From assembly GCA_964030785.1 (NCBI GenBank), contig OZ034975.1, positions 37,781,069 to 37,845,068 of the forward strand: a stretch of 64,000 nucleotides of DNA, read 5' to 3'. The position numbers and the translations under genes are program-made. This document shows, one piece after another, positions 1-12,243 of the stretch (position 1 is the stretch's first letter; every line of letters begins with the position of its first letter). The DNA is from Siderastrea siderea. Taxonomy: Eukaryota > Cnidaria > Anthozoa > Scleractinia > Rhizangiidae. The notes under the pieces were generated by a model. It ran no database searches. It was not told the origin of the DNA and saw nothing but the letters and a program-made list of their open reading frames with translations.

Positions 1-278
1 TTGCTTTGTACAACAAAGAAAAACTAGCAGTAAATGTGCTGTATTAACATGTATATTTTTTAAATTTTTTGTTTGTTTTGTTTCACACTGTTCTTTCCAA
101 ATACAACAACAACAATAATCAACAACAATCCATTTATTAATGTCAATGCGTGGGAAAAGGTTCTCCCTTATATCCGAGCCAGAGGATCATGTACAAAACG
201 CATGACAGAAAATAACATAAAATACAAACCTTACTATGATTCAAACAATACTTCTAGGAATGTAAAATTTAAAAATGA

Positions 279-331
<53 letters not shown>
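279..331. repeat. (AAT)n microsatellite
   Basis: An uninterrupted run of about 17 AAT/ATA units. The plus-strand open frame over it (poly-isoleucine) is an artefact of the repeat. Confidence 0.97.
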
Positions 332-334
<3 letters not shown>

Positions 335-1789
335 CAAAATATACCACTGCAAATTTAATAATTGAGGTCACTTTCGTTTCATTGCGACCATAATTTGAAT
401 TATGACTATTATTCTAGTTATTGTTTGCGTTACCTAGAAAATATTCGTCTAATTTAATTGGTATAAATGAGCGTCCTTAATATGGCGAAGTTTATAACAA
501 GTCTTGCGTCTCTTACAATAGGTAACTATGATTATTACTCTCCACCCCACCCCCACCCCCAAATCAAGATGTTTTTCCGCAATTTTCGTAGGTTTGCACG
601 TATCCCTTTCTACACCTTACTAGACTGAAGAAACAACGTAGAGTTACGTGTCTCGTCAAAAAACAAAACGCGAGGGAGGGGGGGGGGGGGTCGACTTTAC
701 CCTTAACCACAGCAACAACAGCAGCATGCCTTGCTCTTGCATATGTTGTAGTTCAATTTTACCCTTGGCTCAATTTTTATTTTTCTTTGTTCTTTTTTAT
801 GTAAATATATGAGAATGAATACAGAACAAAAGAAAATAAAAATTGAACCAAGGATAAAATTGCAATACAACATCTATACCGAGGCGGATAAAAGTAACCG
901 TGGCAGAAGAAAACTTCAGAGCATTTTTTTTAAACTTGAAATTCAGAAACGGTTCGTCGACAATACAGATTTCAGTCTTTCAAAATACAGGAAATTTTGC
1001 TCTGGACAAATTTCGACGCCACTTTTGCAATTTAAAGATATAGAAATATTTACAAAAATATAAAGTCAACTAGATTCCCTCAAGATTACAAGATCATATA
1101 AAGCACTCTTAGATATACGTTTCTTGAAAATTAACGTCGCTAAAGCAACAATTTTTACAATAGTTAAAATATTTCAAATACATTGTTACTGATCTATTAA
1201 TCTGCATTAACAGATAACCTACAAACATCTTTTACACATATACAAAAATAAAGAATTCACAAAGACGGGCAATCTGACAAAACAACCACGTGTATACACC
1301 TAATTGTAATAACGTTGTCATACAAAAAAGGAAAGAAGAATAAAGAAAAAAGCCAAATAGGAATTAATTAGCCGTGCAAATTACATTCTTAGATCTTCAT
1401 ACATGTGAAAGCACTTATGGACGACGGTGGGATACTTCAATTTGATATCAGATGAGTTGAAACAAGTTAAATTGGCCACCTAAAAGACCTTTTGAGCATT
1501 AACCAATCGTCAGAGCAATTCCCTGAATGTAGTTGCCGTGCCTAATTTATTCCTATTTGTTTTTTTTCTTTTAGCTTTTTTCATTTTTGTATTACAACGT
1601 TATTGCAATTAGGTGTAAAGCTATTTCGATTAAAGTTGTCGAATCGTAGTATCTACGCGAAAAGGGCCAGGCTGTCAAAATTAGGAATCCCTAGCTTGAA
1701 AATAACCTAAAACACGAAGGGAAGCGTTTATAGTATTTTCTGAATGGATCCTATCGTTCTCGGACAACTGCGTTTTTATTATAACGTAG
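332..1789. other. Non-coding stretch, no gene seen
   Basis: AT-rich sequence with short homopolymers, including a C-rich tract near 542-560 and an 11-13 G run near 677-690. The only frames are below 90 codons with no recognisable domain and no splice-site support. Confidence 0.6.
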
Positions 1790-2032
1790 GGTGGATTTCC
1801 AATGAGGCGTGGAGTTTATGTGCAGACGGGCGCAAAATTAACTGGCTTTAAGGGCGTAAAACAATTAGAGACGATGTTTGAACGCCTTAAGTGAACGTCA
1901 AAGTTTGGCGCTTTTTAACGGTTTACGTTTACGTGAGCTGCTTGCACGTCGTCTCCAATTTGTTTTTGCAGGCAAGGTAGGTTAAATTTGTGCCAGTACG
2001 CACGTAAAACTACGGGTCATTGGAAATCCACC
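1790..2032. mobile_element. MITE-like inverted-repeat element (about 243 bp)
   Basis: The ends form a near-perfect inverted repeat: GGTGGATTTCCAATGA at the left and TCATTGGAAATCCACC at the right. Imperfect pairing continues inward (GTGCAGACGGGCGC against GCCAGTACGCAC). There is no transposase frame, so this is a non-autonomous hairpin element. A target-site duplication was not clear. Confidence 0.7.
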
Positions 2033-2722
2033 TTTACACGGATTACAGCTACTCATTTAGTCACCTTTCTTTCATATCACATAAAACTGATTGAGGCCTT
2101 TCAACCAACATCGTTAATTCAAATTGTTGCATGCACCTTACTAAAAAATGACCGCCACAATTTTCACTGCCTGGCTCTCCTTGCCAAGAAATTATTCATA
2201 ACATACGAAAAGGCATCACAACTTGTGCTGCCGCTAAAAGTCGTCAAAAACGAATCAAATGCTTTGCGGAAGGGGCAACGGTAGGCGCACAACAGCTAGT
2301 ACATGTTAAAGAGACTTCTATGGAAATGCGACTCTGTAACCCATAACCCTTATTTGAAGAAAATTAAACTTGTTTTATCAAGAAGTCAATCATATCACTG
2401 GAAAAGTATCACAAAATAAAGTACCCTGAAAAGGTTTAAGTGTTTTAGTTTTCACGGTGGAAAAGTCAAATAATTTAGTTATGGATCGTAAAAGTTTAAG
2501 AGATTTGTATGGGCAAAATGACTCTCACCCTTCCTACCGTGTTTGGCGAAAACAAGTTACTGTATCTTTTCACCTTAACCACCAATGGCCCCTAAACTCA
2601 ACATGATTCCTTACTGTGACTTCACCTTTTCTTCGAGTTATTCAGTTTCTGTTAAAAAATTATTCTTTTAAGCAAGGAACATCAAAGGCGGTCAGTTTTG
2701 AGGAAGGCCTATAGTTAAACAA

Positions 2723-2889
2723 TAGAGTTGCTCTGTCAGAGGCTCTATCGTGTGATAGATTGGCGGAGGAAATTTGATGTTCACAACAAATATTAACCCG
2801 AGAACGTAGTTCGAGGGCTGATATGAAGTTTGAACATCAAATTTCCGAGGGAACCTATCACACATAAGGCCTGAGACAGAAGAACTCTA
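2723..2889. mobile_element. MITE-like hairpin element (about 167 bp)
   Basis: Begins TAGAGTTGCTCTGTCAGAGG and ends with the imperfect complement finishing in AACTCTA. Arms of about 58 bp share the inner block GGAAATTTGATGTTC / GAACATCAAATTTCC. It lies just downstream (transcript sense) of the second tail cassette, so it may be within or next to its 3' UTR. Confidence 0.7.
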
Positions 2890-2894
2890 ATGTT

Positions 2895-2900
2895 TTTATT
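2895..2900 (-). terminator. Candidate poly(A) signal for tail cassette 2
   Basis: TTTATT on the plus strand, i.e. AATAAA on the minus strand, about 175 nt after the stop codon at 3074. It is the first AATAAA found downstream and sits in the junction between two hairpin elements, so a transposon may supply it. A single hexamer is weak evidence. Confidence 0.35.
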
Positions 2901-3035
2901 GCACAACGCTAAATTTTGAGCGAAAATTGCCAAAAACGGGCACTATGCGCTGATAGGCGTCCGCTGAGGAGAGACACTATCGCGTCACGTGATCGATTTC
3001 GACCAACAGGAGCACGCCAAAATTTAGCGTTGCAC
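2899..3035. mobile_element. MITE-like hairpin element (about 137 bp)
   Basis: Inverted termini GCACAACGCTAAATTTTG (left) and CAAAATTTAGCGTTGCAC (right) enclose about 100 bp of GC-richer sequence. It starts 39 bp downstream of the receptor stop codon in tail cassette 2 and probably lies in the 3' UTR if that cassette is transcribed. Confidence 0.65.
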
Positions 3036-3073
3036 TATATCTATCAATAGAAAAGCACACACCAAGCCACAAA

Positions 3074-3334
3074 CTAAAATGAAGTTTCGTTGTTGTTTTC
3101 TCCAACCCCGTCTTTGTTTGTACCTTGAGCCTGCATCTCAGGATCTGCACAATCATCAGTCTTAGACGAGGTATCCCCCTTACGAAACTCCGTGATATCA
3201 GCATACTCCGTGCCTTCATAAGGTGTTGGCCTCTTAAGTGGAGGCAGAGGTTGAGGAGACGTGGATACTTGCGGCATCCGCGGCATATTTATACCCTCCA
3301 AGTCCGCATAAATCACCCCTTCAGGATTGGGTTG
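3074..3334 (-). CDS. Receptor tail 2, terminal coding exon
   Basis: Acceptor ctaccacAG precedes CAACCCAATCCT; the exon starts in phase 0 and ends at TAG. About 86 codons. Visible motifs are VIYADL, which fits the ITIM pattern (I/V/L/S)xYxx(L/V/I); TEYADI, which fits the ITSM pattern TxYxx(V/I); and PLPPLKRP between them, a class II SH3 ligand (PxxPxK). The C-terminus is polar and acidic. It closely parallels the exon at 12244-12516 (shared blocks IYADLE, STSPQPLPP, YADIT), so the two arose by duplication. The YENT (YxN) site of the sister exon is YEGT here, so one potential Grb2-type site is lost. Function is inferred from motifs only. Confidence 0.85.
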   Translation of the reverse strand, partial: QPNPEGVIYADLEGINMPRMPQVSTSPQPLPPLKRPTPYEGTEYADITEFRKGDTSSKTDDCADPEMQAQGTNKDGVGENNNETSF

Positions 3335-4754
3335 CTGTGGTAGGCAGATACAAATTAACAGTCAAGATTAGTTAACGTCTCCTGCTGATGTTAATAGGGA
3401 GCTGAAGCAACCAATACGGCAACGCAAAGGAAAACGTCACTTTAAAATGACTTCACAATCTCTTAAACTTCTTGACGATTATTCCGACTCGTTTAATTTG
3501 TCTAATGTAGCTGAACTATCCAGGAGCTGAATTTGCAAGGACGGCGTTCAGTTCAGGGAGAAAACGAAAATTCACCGTCGTGTTTTCACGTTCTGCACAA
3601 AACTTTCAGTTCGATCATTTCACGTCGTTGTTTTGAGGAGGACGGCAAATAAATGTACCAAAAAGTATAACGCACTTGCAGAGTCACTGTTTTGCTAATC
3701 AAAGCTACTGTTTTGTGACGTTCTCGTCAGCCGTTGCCGTCGTGTTTGCTTAAGGTCCCTACTGACACAACCACAGATTTACCAGACTTTGAAATAGTTC
3801 TTTTGTTTTAAGGGCCCGGCTAAACGGAATGAAGTTCATTAACTGCCGAACACAAGTTTGTTGAACGACGCTGACTGAGGTGGCCAAACGAATTCAGCGT
3901 GTTGATCGCGTTTGCCACCCTTTTGAGTGATTTTGAATGTTGAACCGGCAATTGTTCAACACTGTTCCACATCCCGGCCAAACGAACAAACACGGTTTTT
4001 TTTTAACATTGTTTTTCACACCTGAGAACAAAAGAAAAGTTGAATAGTCTTCAATCGACAGGTGGCAACATCATTCAACAGGGTGACTGAACGCGTTCAA
4101 CAATTGCGCAGTACTCTCCTTGGTGATATTACGTTTATTGCCGCACATGGTGGTTCTCCCAGTTTAAAAGTTGCAGAGTCTAAACTAATTCCGAAAAACA
4201 TGGCTCCTAATTTTTGTACAGTTTAAGCAACCATACAAATGCTGGAGAAGTGCGTACCGTTAATTATGCCGTACTATAGTGCTCATTCAGATAATGTTTA
4301 CTGATAACAACATTCTCGTGATACTCGTATTCTACTCTGCTCTTGAACCCCGAACATTTGCTATTGAAATGGACCCTGAACGTAGAACGTTCCTGTGATA
4401 CCGTTTGTTACTCGAGAAAAATAAGAATGACATTTATCATGATTTATAAACCGTCTATTTTCTCCAGTTAAACTCAGGAGCTTGGGAGTGAAAGAGGAAA
4501 CAATAAATATTTCATTCTGGAGGATTAACATTCGACTCTATGGATAGAAGCTTCGCTCAGGGATAGTCTCACAAGAACACATGAGTGCAACCCACACAGT
4601 TGAGTGATCAGACCCGACCTCTCCCCCCTCCCCCACGTTTTCCGCATTTTTGGTGACGTTCACTGACTCTTGCAGACTATCTTCTTGCTCAACTTTACCC
4701 GAGCGAAAAGACGCATTTAAGTCTAGAGAGAAATGAACCTATCCACGACCATAC
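3335..4754. other. Intron of tail cassette 2
   Basis: No coding signal. About 3812-4110 is a degenerate dispersed repeat rich in GTTCAACA / TGTTGAAC motifs; related sequence appears at about 6300-6530 and 6850-6900. The remainder is unremarkable apart from a C-rich run near 4620-4640. Confidence 0.5.
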
Positions 4755-5088
4755 CTTCTTTATAGATTTCTTTGACTTGTCGACTTGTGCGTAAGTATCG
4801 TCTGACTGCTTCTTCGTCTGAGATTTGTCCACGACAGAATTCCCAGGAGACTTCTCCTCTTCTTTCTTTCTCTTGCTCTTCTTCTTAGACTTGTCTACAG
4901 CAGCATAAGTCGGAGGGGCTGCTGCTACCTGCTGATTTGCAGCTGCCTCATGTCTGTTTGCGTCTGGTTTCTGCTGTCGGACAGCACCATCTGTTTCTTT
5001 TGCAGGTGCCGGTCCTGATTCTGCATATTTTTTGTTGACTTGGGCATCAGTATTACCCTCAATGCCAAACTGGACATCTTGTCTGGAA
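4755..5088 (-). CDS. Receptor tail 2, juxtamembrane/tyrosine exon
   Basis: Acceptor ggatatttcAG and donor AAGAAG|GTATGG; 334 nt, entering in phase 2 and leaving in phase 0, exactly as the exon at 15041-15320. It starts SRQDVQFG against SRQEGQLG in the sister. It carries a repeated module TYAxVDKSKK followed by lysine/arginine-rich linkers: TYAAVDKSKKKS, a degenerate copy NSVVDKSQ without tyrosine, and TYAQVDKSKKS. These are Yxx(V) sites of SH2-ligand type set in a strongly basic tail. It is 54 nt longer than the sister, explained by the extra degenerate module. The upstream YSRV site of the sister is replaced (TDAQV). Confidence 0.85.
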
Positions 5089-5769
5089 CTGAAATATCCA
5101 ATCAATAAGCGCCTGTTACACTCGGCAGTTGGAATTGCATGTTACTGATATGAAGAAGAAACAAGCTGGATGAAATTTTTGATGGAGTTTTAAAAACACA
5201 AAGTCGGCCAGAAAAAAGATTATTCTACTGAGTTTTAAAAACAAAAAGTCAGCAAAAAAATTAATAATAAAAAGATAGCGCTTCCTTCCTTTCGCATTTG
5301 CATATCGATGTGCAAATGCAGACATTTTATGGCAAGTCCTTGACTCAGGCGTCCTGCGAAATAAACAAGCTTCACTATATCATTAAAAATGGAAAAGATA
5401 AATATTGCCACAGCGAAATAAAATGCAATTTTCTTATTCTTTAACAGGAAATTACCAAAACTCTCTCAGCAATGGTCGTAGAACAGGCACATGCTCCTTG
5501 TCAGTTGTTTACGCATGCACTTTCAGGGAACTCCGTTTTCAGAGGCCCAAACACGTAGCAAACGTTTTTTTACCGATACAAACGTTACGTCTTTTTCAGC
5601 TGTTCAAACTATTTTGCTTTTAATATGCGTTTTCACCTGTGCCCACGCTTCAACAACCAAAACGCTGCGTGCGTTTTCGAAAGTCTCCGTTTTCACCATT
5701 CCACACACTACAGCGTTTTCAAAACAATGCAGTTTTCTCCATCCACACTGAAAACGGTAAGTTGACTTG
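5089..5769. other. Non-coding stretch between tail cassettes
   Basis: No exon recognised. I looked on the minus strand for a second transmembrane or SEA exon upstream of tail cassette 2 and saw none here. Confidence 0.5.
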
Positions 5770-5945
5770 CGAAACATAGCATGAGCACAACCATAGGCGT
5801 GAACATAGGCATAAACATGAGCATGAACACAGGCACGAGACCATAGGCCGGCATAAGCATGGACAAAAGCGTAGGCATAGCGATAGTCATAAGCTTGAGC
5901 GTAGGTATGAGCACGTGCCTAGGCTTAGGCATGAGCATGAGCAAA
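5770..5945. repeat. Degenerate 6/12-bp minisatellite (GCATGA/GCATAG units)
   Basis: A run of variants of GCATAG, GCATGA and ACACAG at roughly 6-bp spacing (for example ATGAGCATGAACACAGGC). The minus-strand open frame here, rich in Met and Pro, is a by-product of the repeat. Confidence 0.8.
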
Positions 5946-6531
5946 ATCACAAGGAGAACGTAGACTACTTTTTCTAATTATTAATAAGAGACGAAAAGCA
6001 AAAACTTCGTTTCCTTATGTTTATGCCGCAGTGAAGTACACATAAGTCCTTCTCAGGACTATACTCACCCGGACGATCATAATTTACCGACTTAACATAA
6101 GAAACAGTATAAACACTTTCAATGTGCTTCTGCTTAAATCACCTGTAAAGACCAGTGAGGCAATTTAAAAATTAATCAAGATTCATGCCAGAATAATGAC
6201 GGCACAAAGTTACAGTGCAGCCTCACCCCTGGGCATAAGGTATAAAGCATGCGGGAACGCTGACCCACACCTCTTTATTAACGACAGAACGCTGTTACAG
6301 CAACCATATCACCTATGCTTCGGTTTGCTAAACGACGCTGCTGAACATCACCGAATTAGTTAGTTATTTTCCAGAATTCAAGTGTAACATTATTCAACAT
6401 TTGAATACAACTTTGGTGTATGACGGTCAACTACGTGGCCAATGAATTCAACACTGTTGTTCATAGCTGCGAAAAAAAATGAATCAACATCATTAACCAG
6501 GGTGGCCAAACGTGTTCAACATATAAGGGAT

Positions 6532-6664
6532 ATTACACGGCGGCGCGAAGATATGAATTTTATTTTCGCGTAGCTAAAACAATATTACGAACGAGTGCAT
6601 CGAGTAAAATATTGTTTTTTAACCTCGAGAAAATAAAATTCATATCTTCAAGTCGCCGTGTAAT
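6532..6664. mobile_element. Short hairpin element (133 bp)
   Basis: Terminal inverted repeat of about 35 bp: starts ATTACACGGCG, contains GAAGATATGAATTTTATTTT, and ends with the complement finishing CGCCGTGTAAT. It sits inside an older GTTCAACA-rich repeat whose right part resumes near 6850. No coding capacity; folds almost completely on itself. Confidence 0.75.
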
Positions 6665-7067
6665 TTTCTTTCATTATAAAGACAAGAGAATTCTTTCGCA
6701 AACAACAGTGTAAAAGCAGAAAATGACGTCATCGATATCCTCACTAGTAAGGATATGGAAAATATGCCACTCGAGTCCCGGATGAAGTTTTATATGAAGT
6801 ATACGAGTGGTCAATTTTCAACCATAACACTCTTGTCTATATAATAAAATGAGTTTAACAATGTTGAACGGTGTTGATTGGAAATATTGAGCCCGGTTGT
6901 CCGTGCAAATGTCAGTTTCCACTGCCGGTACTTCACTTTCGATGCAATTGTGATGACAAAGCAGCAACATCCTCGTCCCCAGTGCACTGTCCGCGCGGTA
7001 CCGCCATTTTGGTAGCGAAGATGGCGAGGTCCTCTAAAACTTGATACTGTTCTCCTATCATCTTTTA

Positions 7068-7281
7068 ACCCTTAAAGCCTTAGCATAGTTGTACAAATTC
7101 TCCTTACTGGTCTCTATACATCTTAAGTATTAGTTGGGAGAACTTAGTAAAACATCAAGACAATTTGTCTTTACTGATCATTTCGTTAATTCTCATGACC
7201 TTTAAGTGCTAAAATGCACTGATATGATGAGGTAAAGTTTGATACTGATAACTATTGGGGCTTAAAAGGTTAAAACCGCCC
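7068..7281. repeat. Dispersed short repeat, copy 1
   Basis: Runs from CCTTAAAGCCTTAGC to GGGGCTTAAAAGGTTAA, with near-palindromic ends and inner blocks such as TAGTTGGGAGAA and TGATCATTT. A second, diverged copy lies at 11878-12085. The TTAACCC..GGGTTAA-like ends suggest a non-autonomous DNA element; family not named. Confidence 0.65.
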
Positions 7282-10200
7282 TCGCAAGATTTTGATTTCA
7301 CGTAGGAAAGTCTCAAAGTAATAACATACTAGTTCACCATTTACCAAAAAATACCGAAATGGAAGTGAAAAGCCTTATTTGGATTGCCCCGACAGAAAAT
7401 TTTCAACACAAAAGATCCAAAATTCCCACATGGGAATATGCGAACCATTTTCATTTTCTACCATTCCTTGTTCGTTCCCAAATTCTTGACCGTTTGGATG
7501 GGTCCCAGTAAGGTTCTTGGCTTCTCGAGTAAATGGAAAAAGAAATCTCTCTCCAACGGGAATGTCAGTTCCGAGATTTTGCGTTTCATAAACACAAACT
7601 ATGAGCCAACCGCTTTCTTTGAGTAAATGGTAAACCACCCAAACTTTCTTAATGGTAAGTTTCTTTCCATTATATGCGCACTGCGTTAATACGTGCATAT
7701 GGTATCAATATGAATAACGGAACACGTACGCATTGAATATGACACAAGGAAGTGGAGTTAATCAGCATTTATTAGGCACTAATTAATGTTGGTTACATGA
7801 TTAGACTACGAAAAAGCATTACTGAAAAGCATTAAACAATAAGAAAAAAGTGTGGCAGAAGACCTTCACAGCGCGAGAGAAACTAAAAAACAACAACAAG
7901 CTGTTGGCACATTAAACTGGATTGTGTTCTCGATGGATGCAGAGCATCAACTCCGCTGTATTGGTTACCAAACTAGCTTCTCTAATGGCGACGTTAAGGG
8001 TGTTCAAAACTGAGTAAAATGAAATAGAAACACTTAAAAATATTGACAAATGTCGTCCTCCCTTGCCGTTTTTGTTTGGGGTATTTGAGGGTAACGATAG
8101 CGGCTTCTCAAGCTAGCATTGCGGAAACAAAATTCTCTTTAGAAGACTGCGATCGTAACCCTCAAAACGACCCAACACAGAACAACAAAGGACGACAACG
8201 CGTTCATATTTTTTAGTGTTGTTATGTCACTTTACACACCCCTACTTCGTCCTTACAAAAGGTTAATTTGATAAGCGAGGCACAGGACACGACTCACAGG
8301 ACACGAGTCAACCAAGATGGTAAGCCTGTGATTCCATTTTAGCAACTTTCCACGTTAGACACATCTTCCCTTACAAAGGCGACTGCCACACATTTTACCC
8401 TGTTGTATGTTGATCTTCAATCTCAAAAATCAAGCAGGGTTACATGGTTAACTGATTAATACAGTATGATGGGTTACAATATTAAAATCAAAGATTAAAT
8501 GATTGACGTAACTTTGTTAATATTAGTTACGACTGAAGTTAGTTTCACAGGGCAGGAATTTAAGCAATGACCACTGTTTTCTTCATAACCATATTGTATT
8601 GGAATCCGATACTCTGTGATTTGCGTTCGACACGACTTTTTTTCCTTTATCCTTAGCAACTCAAATCGAAACAATCGTTTGCTCAAAAATGAAATTCACT
8701 TCGTTAATGAAATTCCCCTCAAGTTGTCTGGCCAAGGCCATTAAAACCTTAATATGCCGACTAGCTTTTTAGTCCCCATTGCACGATTTATTTAAGACAA
8801 TCTTGGGATGGCCATTACATGCGATTGATTCCAAACTGATGCAAAAACAATCAAAACCACTGAATGAAACTTAGTCCGAAAAAGAATAGTCAAAATCGGG
8901 GGCAAAACTCCCACGTTTTCTTGACCAAACAGTCTTATATCATTGCTTAACAATTTTCCTGCCTGAGAAACTAACATGGATACTACAAAGCGTATGCATC
9001 AATCGACGTTAAACGTCTTGTCGATACCGAATAACATTTAAGTGTATTATTACCCATAAAGCTACAAAACACTTTTATGTTTCTACTGAGATCTTACAAT
9101 ACTTGCGTAACAGGTGTACAACGCAACCGAATCGTTCAGTATTTCTCAACAGTGGAGGTTCTTCTCTCTCTGCAGAAACATTGAAAATGTTTTCTCTTGT
9201 TTAACTGAAATCCTACAAACCCTGATGTTTTGACATCATATTAATTCCCATTGTAACACACAAACACAACTCATACAAAACATTCTTCATGTTTCTTCAT
9301 AGTTCTAGAAACACTCGCGTTTGCAAGGGATAAAGCACGAATTCTTACAGAGTCGTGCTTCTGTTACTCTAAAGAAACATCCAAAATGTTTTATATGGCT
9401 ACAATACTAAGGCTATCTTGATGTTTTGAACATCATGTGGAAAAAAAATCTTAAATTTTGGATAATTGTTTTCCTTTTATCGTTAAGAATCCAACCAAGT
9501 GCATGTCCGAAAGGAAATGCCACAAAATCTGTAAAGTTTAAATTCCATTGCAAGTAAACTCAAAAATACAAAAGCAAAGATGAGCCATTTTTTCACTAGT
9601 AAACGCAACCGTTAGAGTAAAAACTTCAATTTGTTCTTGTCAAAACATTCTCTTACAATTTCACGAATGGCTTAAAAGAAAAGTAAACAAATACAAACGG
9701 GAAGAATGGAGTGTATTAAAAAAATGTATACAAACAACAGAACCAAAGAGTGAGATTAAAAAACTGAATGTATAAAACAAAACTAATGACGAAGGTTATT
9801 TTGACAAGACCTCCTCTCTAGGGACCCCTGAAATTCCTCCCCTCTCCCCCTCGAATTTTTCCGCTTCACCAATCTCATTCCCTAATGAAAGAGGGGTTTG
9901 AAAGGACACGAAAATAATTTTTTGGGAAACTTATAGACTTAAGCTGAGCTTTTTTCAAAATGGACAAAACACAAAACAAAAGACAAATGTTTTCAAATCT
10001 CAATAATTCTTGGGCACTTTGATGATGGTTCAAAAGGAATCAAGGAAAACGTTACAGGTAAAATTGCTGTGTACACCCAACTACATTTTGGATAGGCAAG
10101 TGTGCTGGACTTCTATTTTTTTGTTTGTTTTTTTTTTCTTCGTTTTGTTCTACTTTATACTTGCCAAATACTGCAAACAAACGTACTGAAAATTGTATAA

Positions 10201-11877
10201 TTGAGGTCCATTTCGGTACATCTGGACCCTAAATTCCCTCAAATTCTTATCCTCGTTTCTATTATCTACATTATATATCATGAAATTTAACCAATTAATG
10301 AGTATTCTCCAAACCACGTGGCTTTCCAGACAGGTAGATATCTCTACTGTCCTTTGCATTTAGCTGATACAAGAATTGCTATAACCACTGGATGGAATGC
10401 AACTCCATCGTAGGTTTTCTCCGACACTTTCGTGGTTATGTTAGTACCCATTTACGCGCTTAAGTGAAGGCACAGTGTGAAGTCCCGTCTTGCCTAAGAC
10501 GCCTGGGAAGCGACTCACCCACTAACTTAAACAAAGCATAAGATTATGCAGACAAACAGATTTTAAATATACTGGGATAGCTTAAATACTAACTAGTTCA
10601 CGCGTCTCCAAACAAACAAGTTTTCTTTCAAAACCTAGTCCAAAAGAGGTACGGACGAACTAATGTTAAATAAACTGGTTAAAAAGCGTCGAAACAAGCA
10701 AGTTTTGTGTCTACACCTAATCCATGACTTGACTAAGAGAGGTACCACTACAAAATCTGCATATGTGAGCAGTGATCGCGAACTTGTCATCAACTAGTTC
10801 CTAGACCCTCATGAACAAGGCCAAAAACCCTACTTTGCTTTGTTCCTTAAAATCACGAGCTGCGATTATATGATGGTTATATATGTGACCTAAGACGTTA
10901 AGAAGTGCACTGTTATCCCCTACAACGAAAAACCCCATTTAAGTGAATATAGACCAGCGGCAAGACAGAAAAACGTAAATCGTGAAGCATTACAAAAAAC
11001 AGTGAAATTTCGAAACAGAAGAAAAACGTCCCTAGGCAACTTTTCATGACGACGAAACCATGGAGAATTAGAGACATGGACTGTCTTTGCTTTTTATGCG
11101 TAGATAACCAAACGCTTTGTTCTAACAATGTCGACAATACGCTGTAGTGAGACACTGAAAAAACTTGGACCTTTCTGACATTTCAGAACCATAGAAACTG
11201 AGCGACACGGACAGTTTGCCTTTTTGTTCAAAACAGATGGTATGAGATTAGACAATTTGTCCCCCTGTATATTCTGCCGAATTCTTTGTTAGAGCTGATT
11301 TCGATAATGGCTGTTATGACACAAATACTGTCTACGACCCACTTTTGGACCTTTCTGGCTACGCAACTTCTAAAACTTGACATTTTTCCGACTCGGACTA
11401 GTCCTTTTCCACTTGCAGAAAGTCATGAAACGGGTGCGGTTAACAAAGCAATTCAAAAATTATCAAATTTAGATGCCGCTCTTAGAAAATGAGGACAGAA
11501 AAATGTACATTCTACACAAAATAACAAGTCATCGAGATACACTCAAGAATACATGGTGATAGAAAGTATAATTAGATTTGAAGGGGTTAGAAACTAATTA
11601 GAAAAAAGCAATAACAATAACAGTGCTTATAAAAATATTTCACGCATAATCTATAATTCTAATTACTATTTACTAAATCTATAAAAATAAGCAAGCCATA
11701 AAAAGACTGGTTCTACTTATAGAAAAACTACTAGCGCACACCTATTTCAATTAACGTTTTCGAATTTCAAGCCTGTGCGACAAGATCCCCAGCAAGGTGA
11801 TATGGGTTTTTGATGAAACCAGTAATGCCTCGCTCGAATAGAAAAGAAAGCACGACAGGAAACGTTTATAGTGTTTT
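7282..11877. other. Long stretch without recognised gene
   Basis: About 4.6 kb separating the two tail cassettes. Frames are at most 107 codons (7375-7698, minus) and none shows a domain, a codon pattern or flanking splice sites matching the receptor. The second half is AT-rich with scattered homopolymers. It would be intronic if a transcript runs from the TM exon to tail 2. Confidence 0.5.
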
Positions 11878-12085
11878 CTAAGCCCTTTTAGCCCCAATAT
11901 CAACATCCATATTCTCCTCAGTGTTCCCCATATATTTTCTTATGGTACTAGTTGGGAGAATTTGATGAGACAACAAGACATTTCATCTTGGGTGATCATT
12001 TTCTTTATTCTTGTGACCTGAATGTTTGATAAAGTAGTGATATTGTAAGGAGAAATTAGATGCTTGTCACTGTTGGGGCATTAAC
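11878..12085. repeat. Dispersed short repeat, copy 2
   Basis: Diverged copy of the 7068-7281 repeat: shares TAGTTGGGAGAA, the TGATCATTTT block and a ..TGTTGGGGC.. end. It lies 159 bp beyond the tail 1 stop codon and contains the first AATAAA downstream of it. Confidence 0.6.
12004..12009 (-). terminator. Candidate poly(A) signal for tail cassette 1
   Basis: TTTATT on the plus strand (AATAAA on the minus strand), about 235 nt past the stop at 12244, inside a dispersed repeat copy. Single-hexamer evidence only. Confidence 0.35.
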
Positions 12086-12243
12086 CGTCCTATAGCACTC
12101 AATACCGTGAAACGCACACCTCTCACAGCTAGCCATACCACCTTTTTCGTCGTACAAGCTTGAGATGTTTATCCGACAACATTAATTGAAACAGCTGAAC
12201 AACTTTTTGAAGGAAGAGTAAAGAGTAAACACTAGACCTCAAC

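Noticed and set aside
73..393. 106-codon ORF with a long isoleucine run
   Set aside because: Produced by the (AAT)n microsatellite.
5708..5950. Met/Pro-rich minus-strand ORF resembling a membrane protein
   Set aside because: Encoded by a degenerate 6/12-bp minisatellite.
7375..7698. 107-codon minus ORF between the tail cassettes
   Set aside because: No similarity to receptor exons, no matching splice sites, overlapped by an antisense frame of 80 codons.
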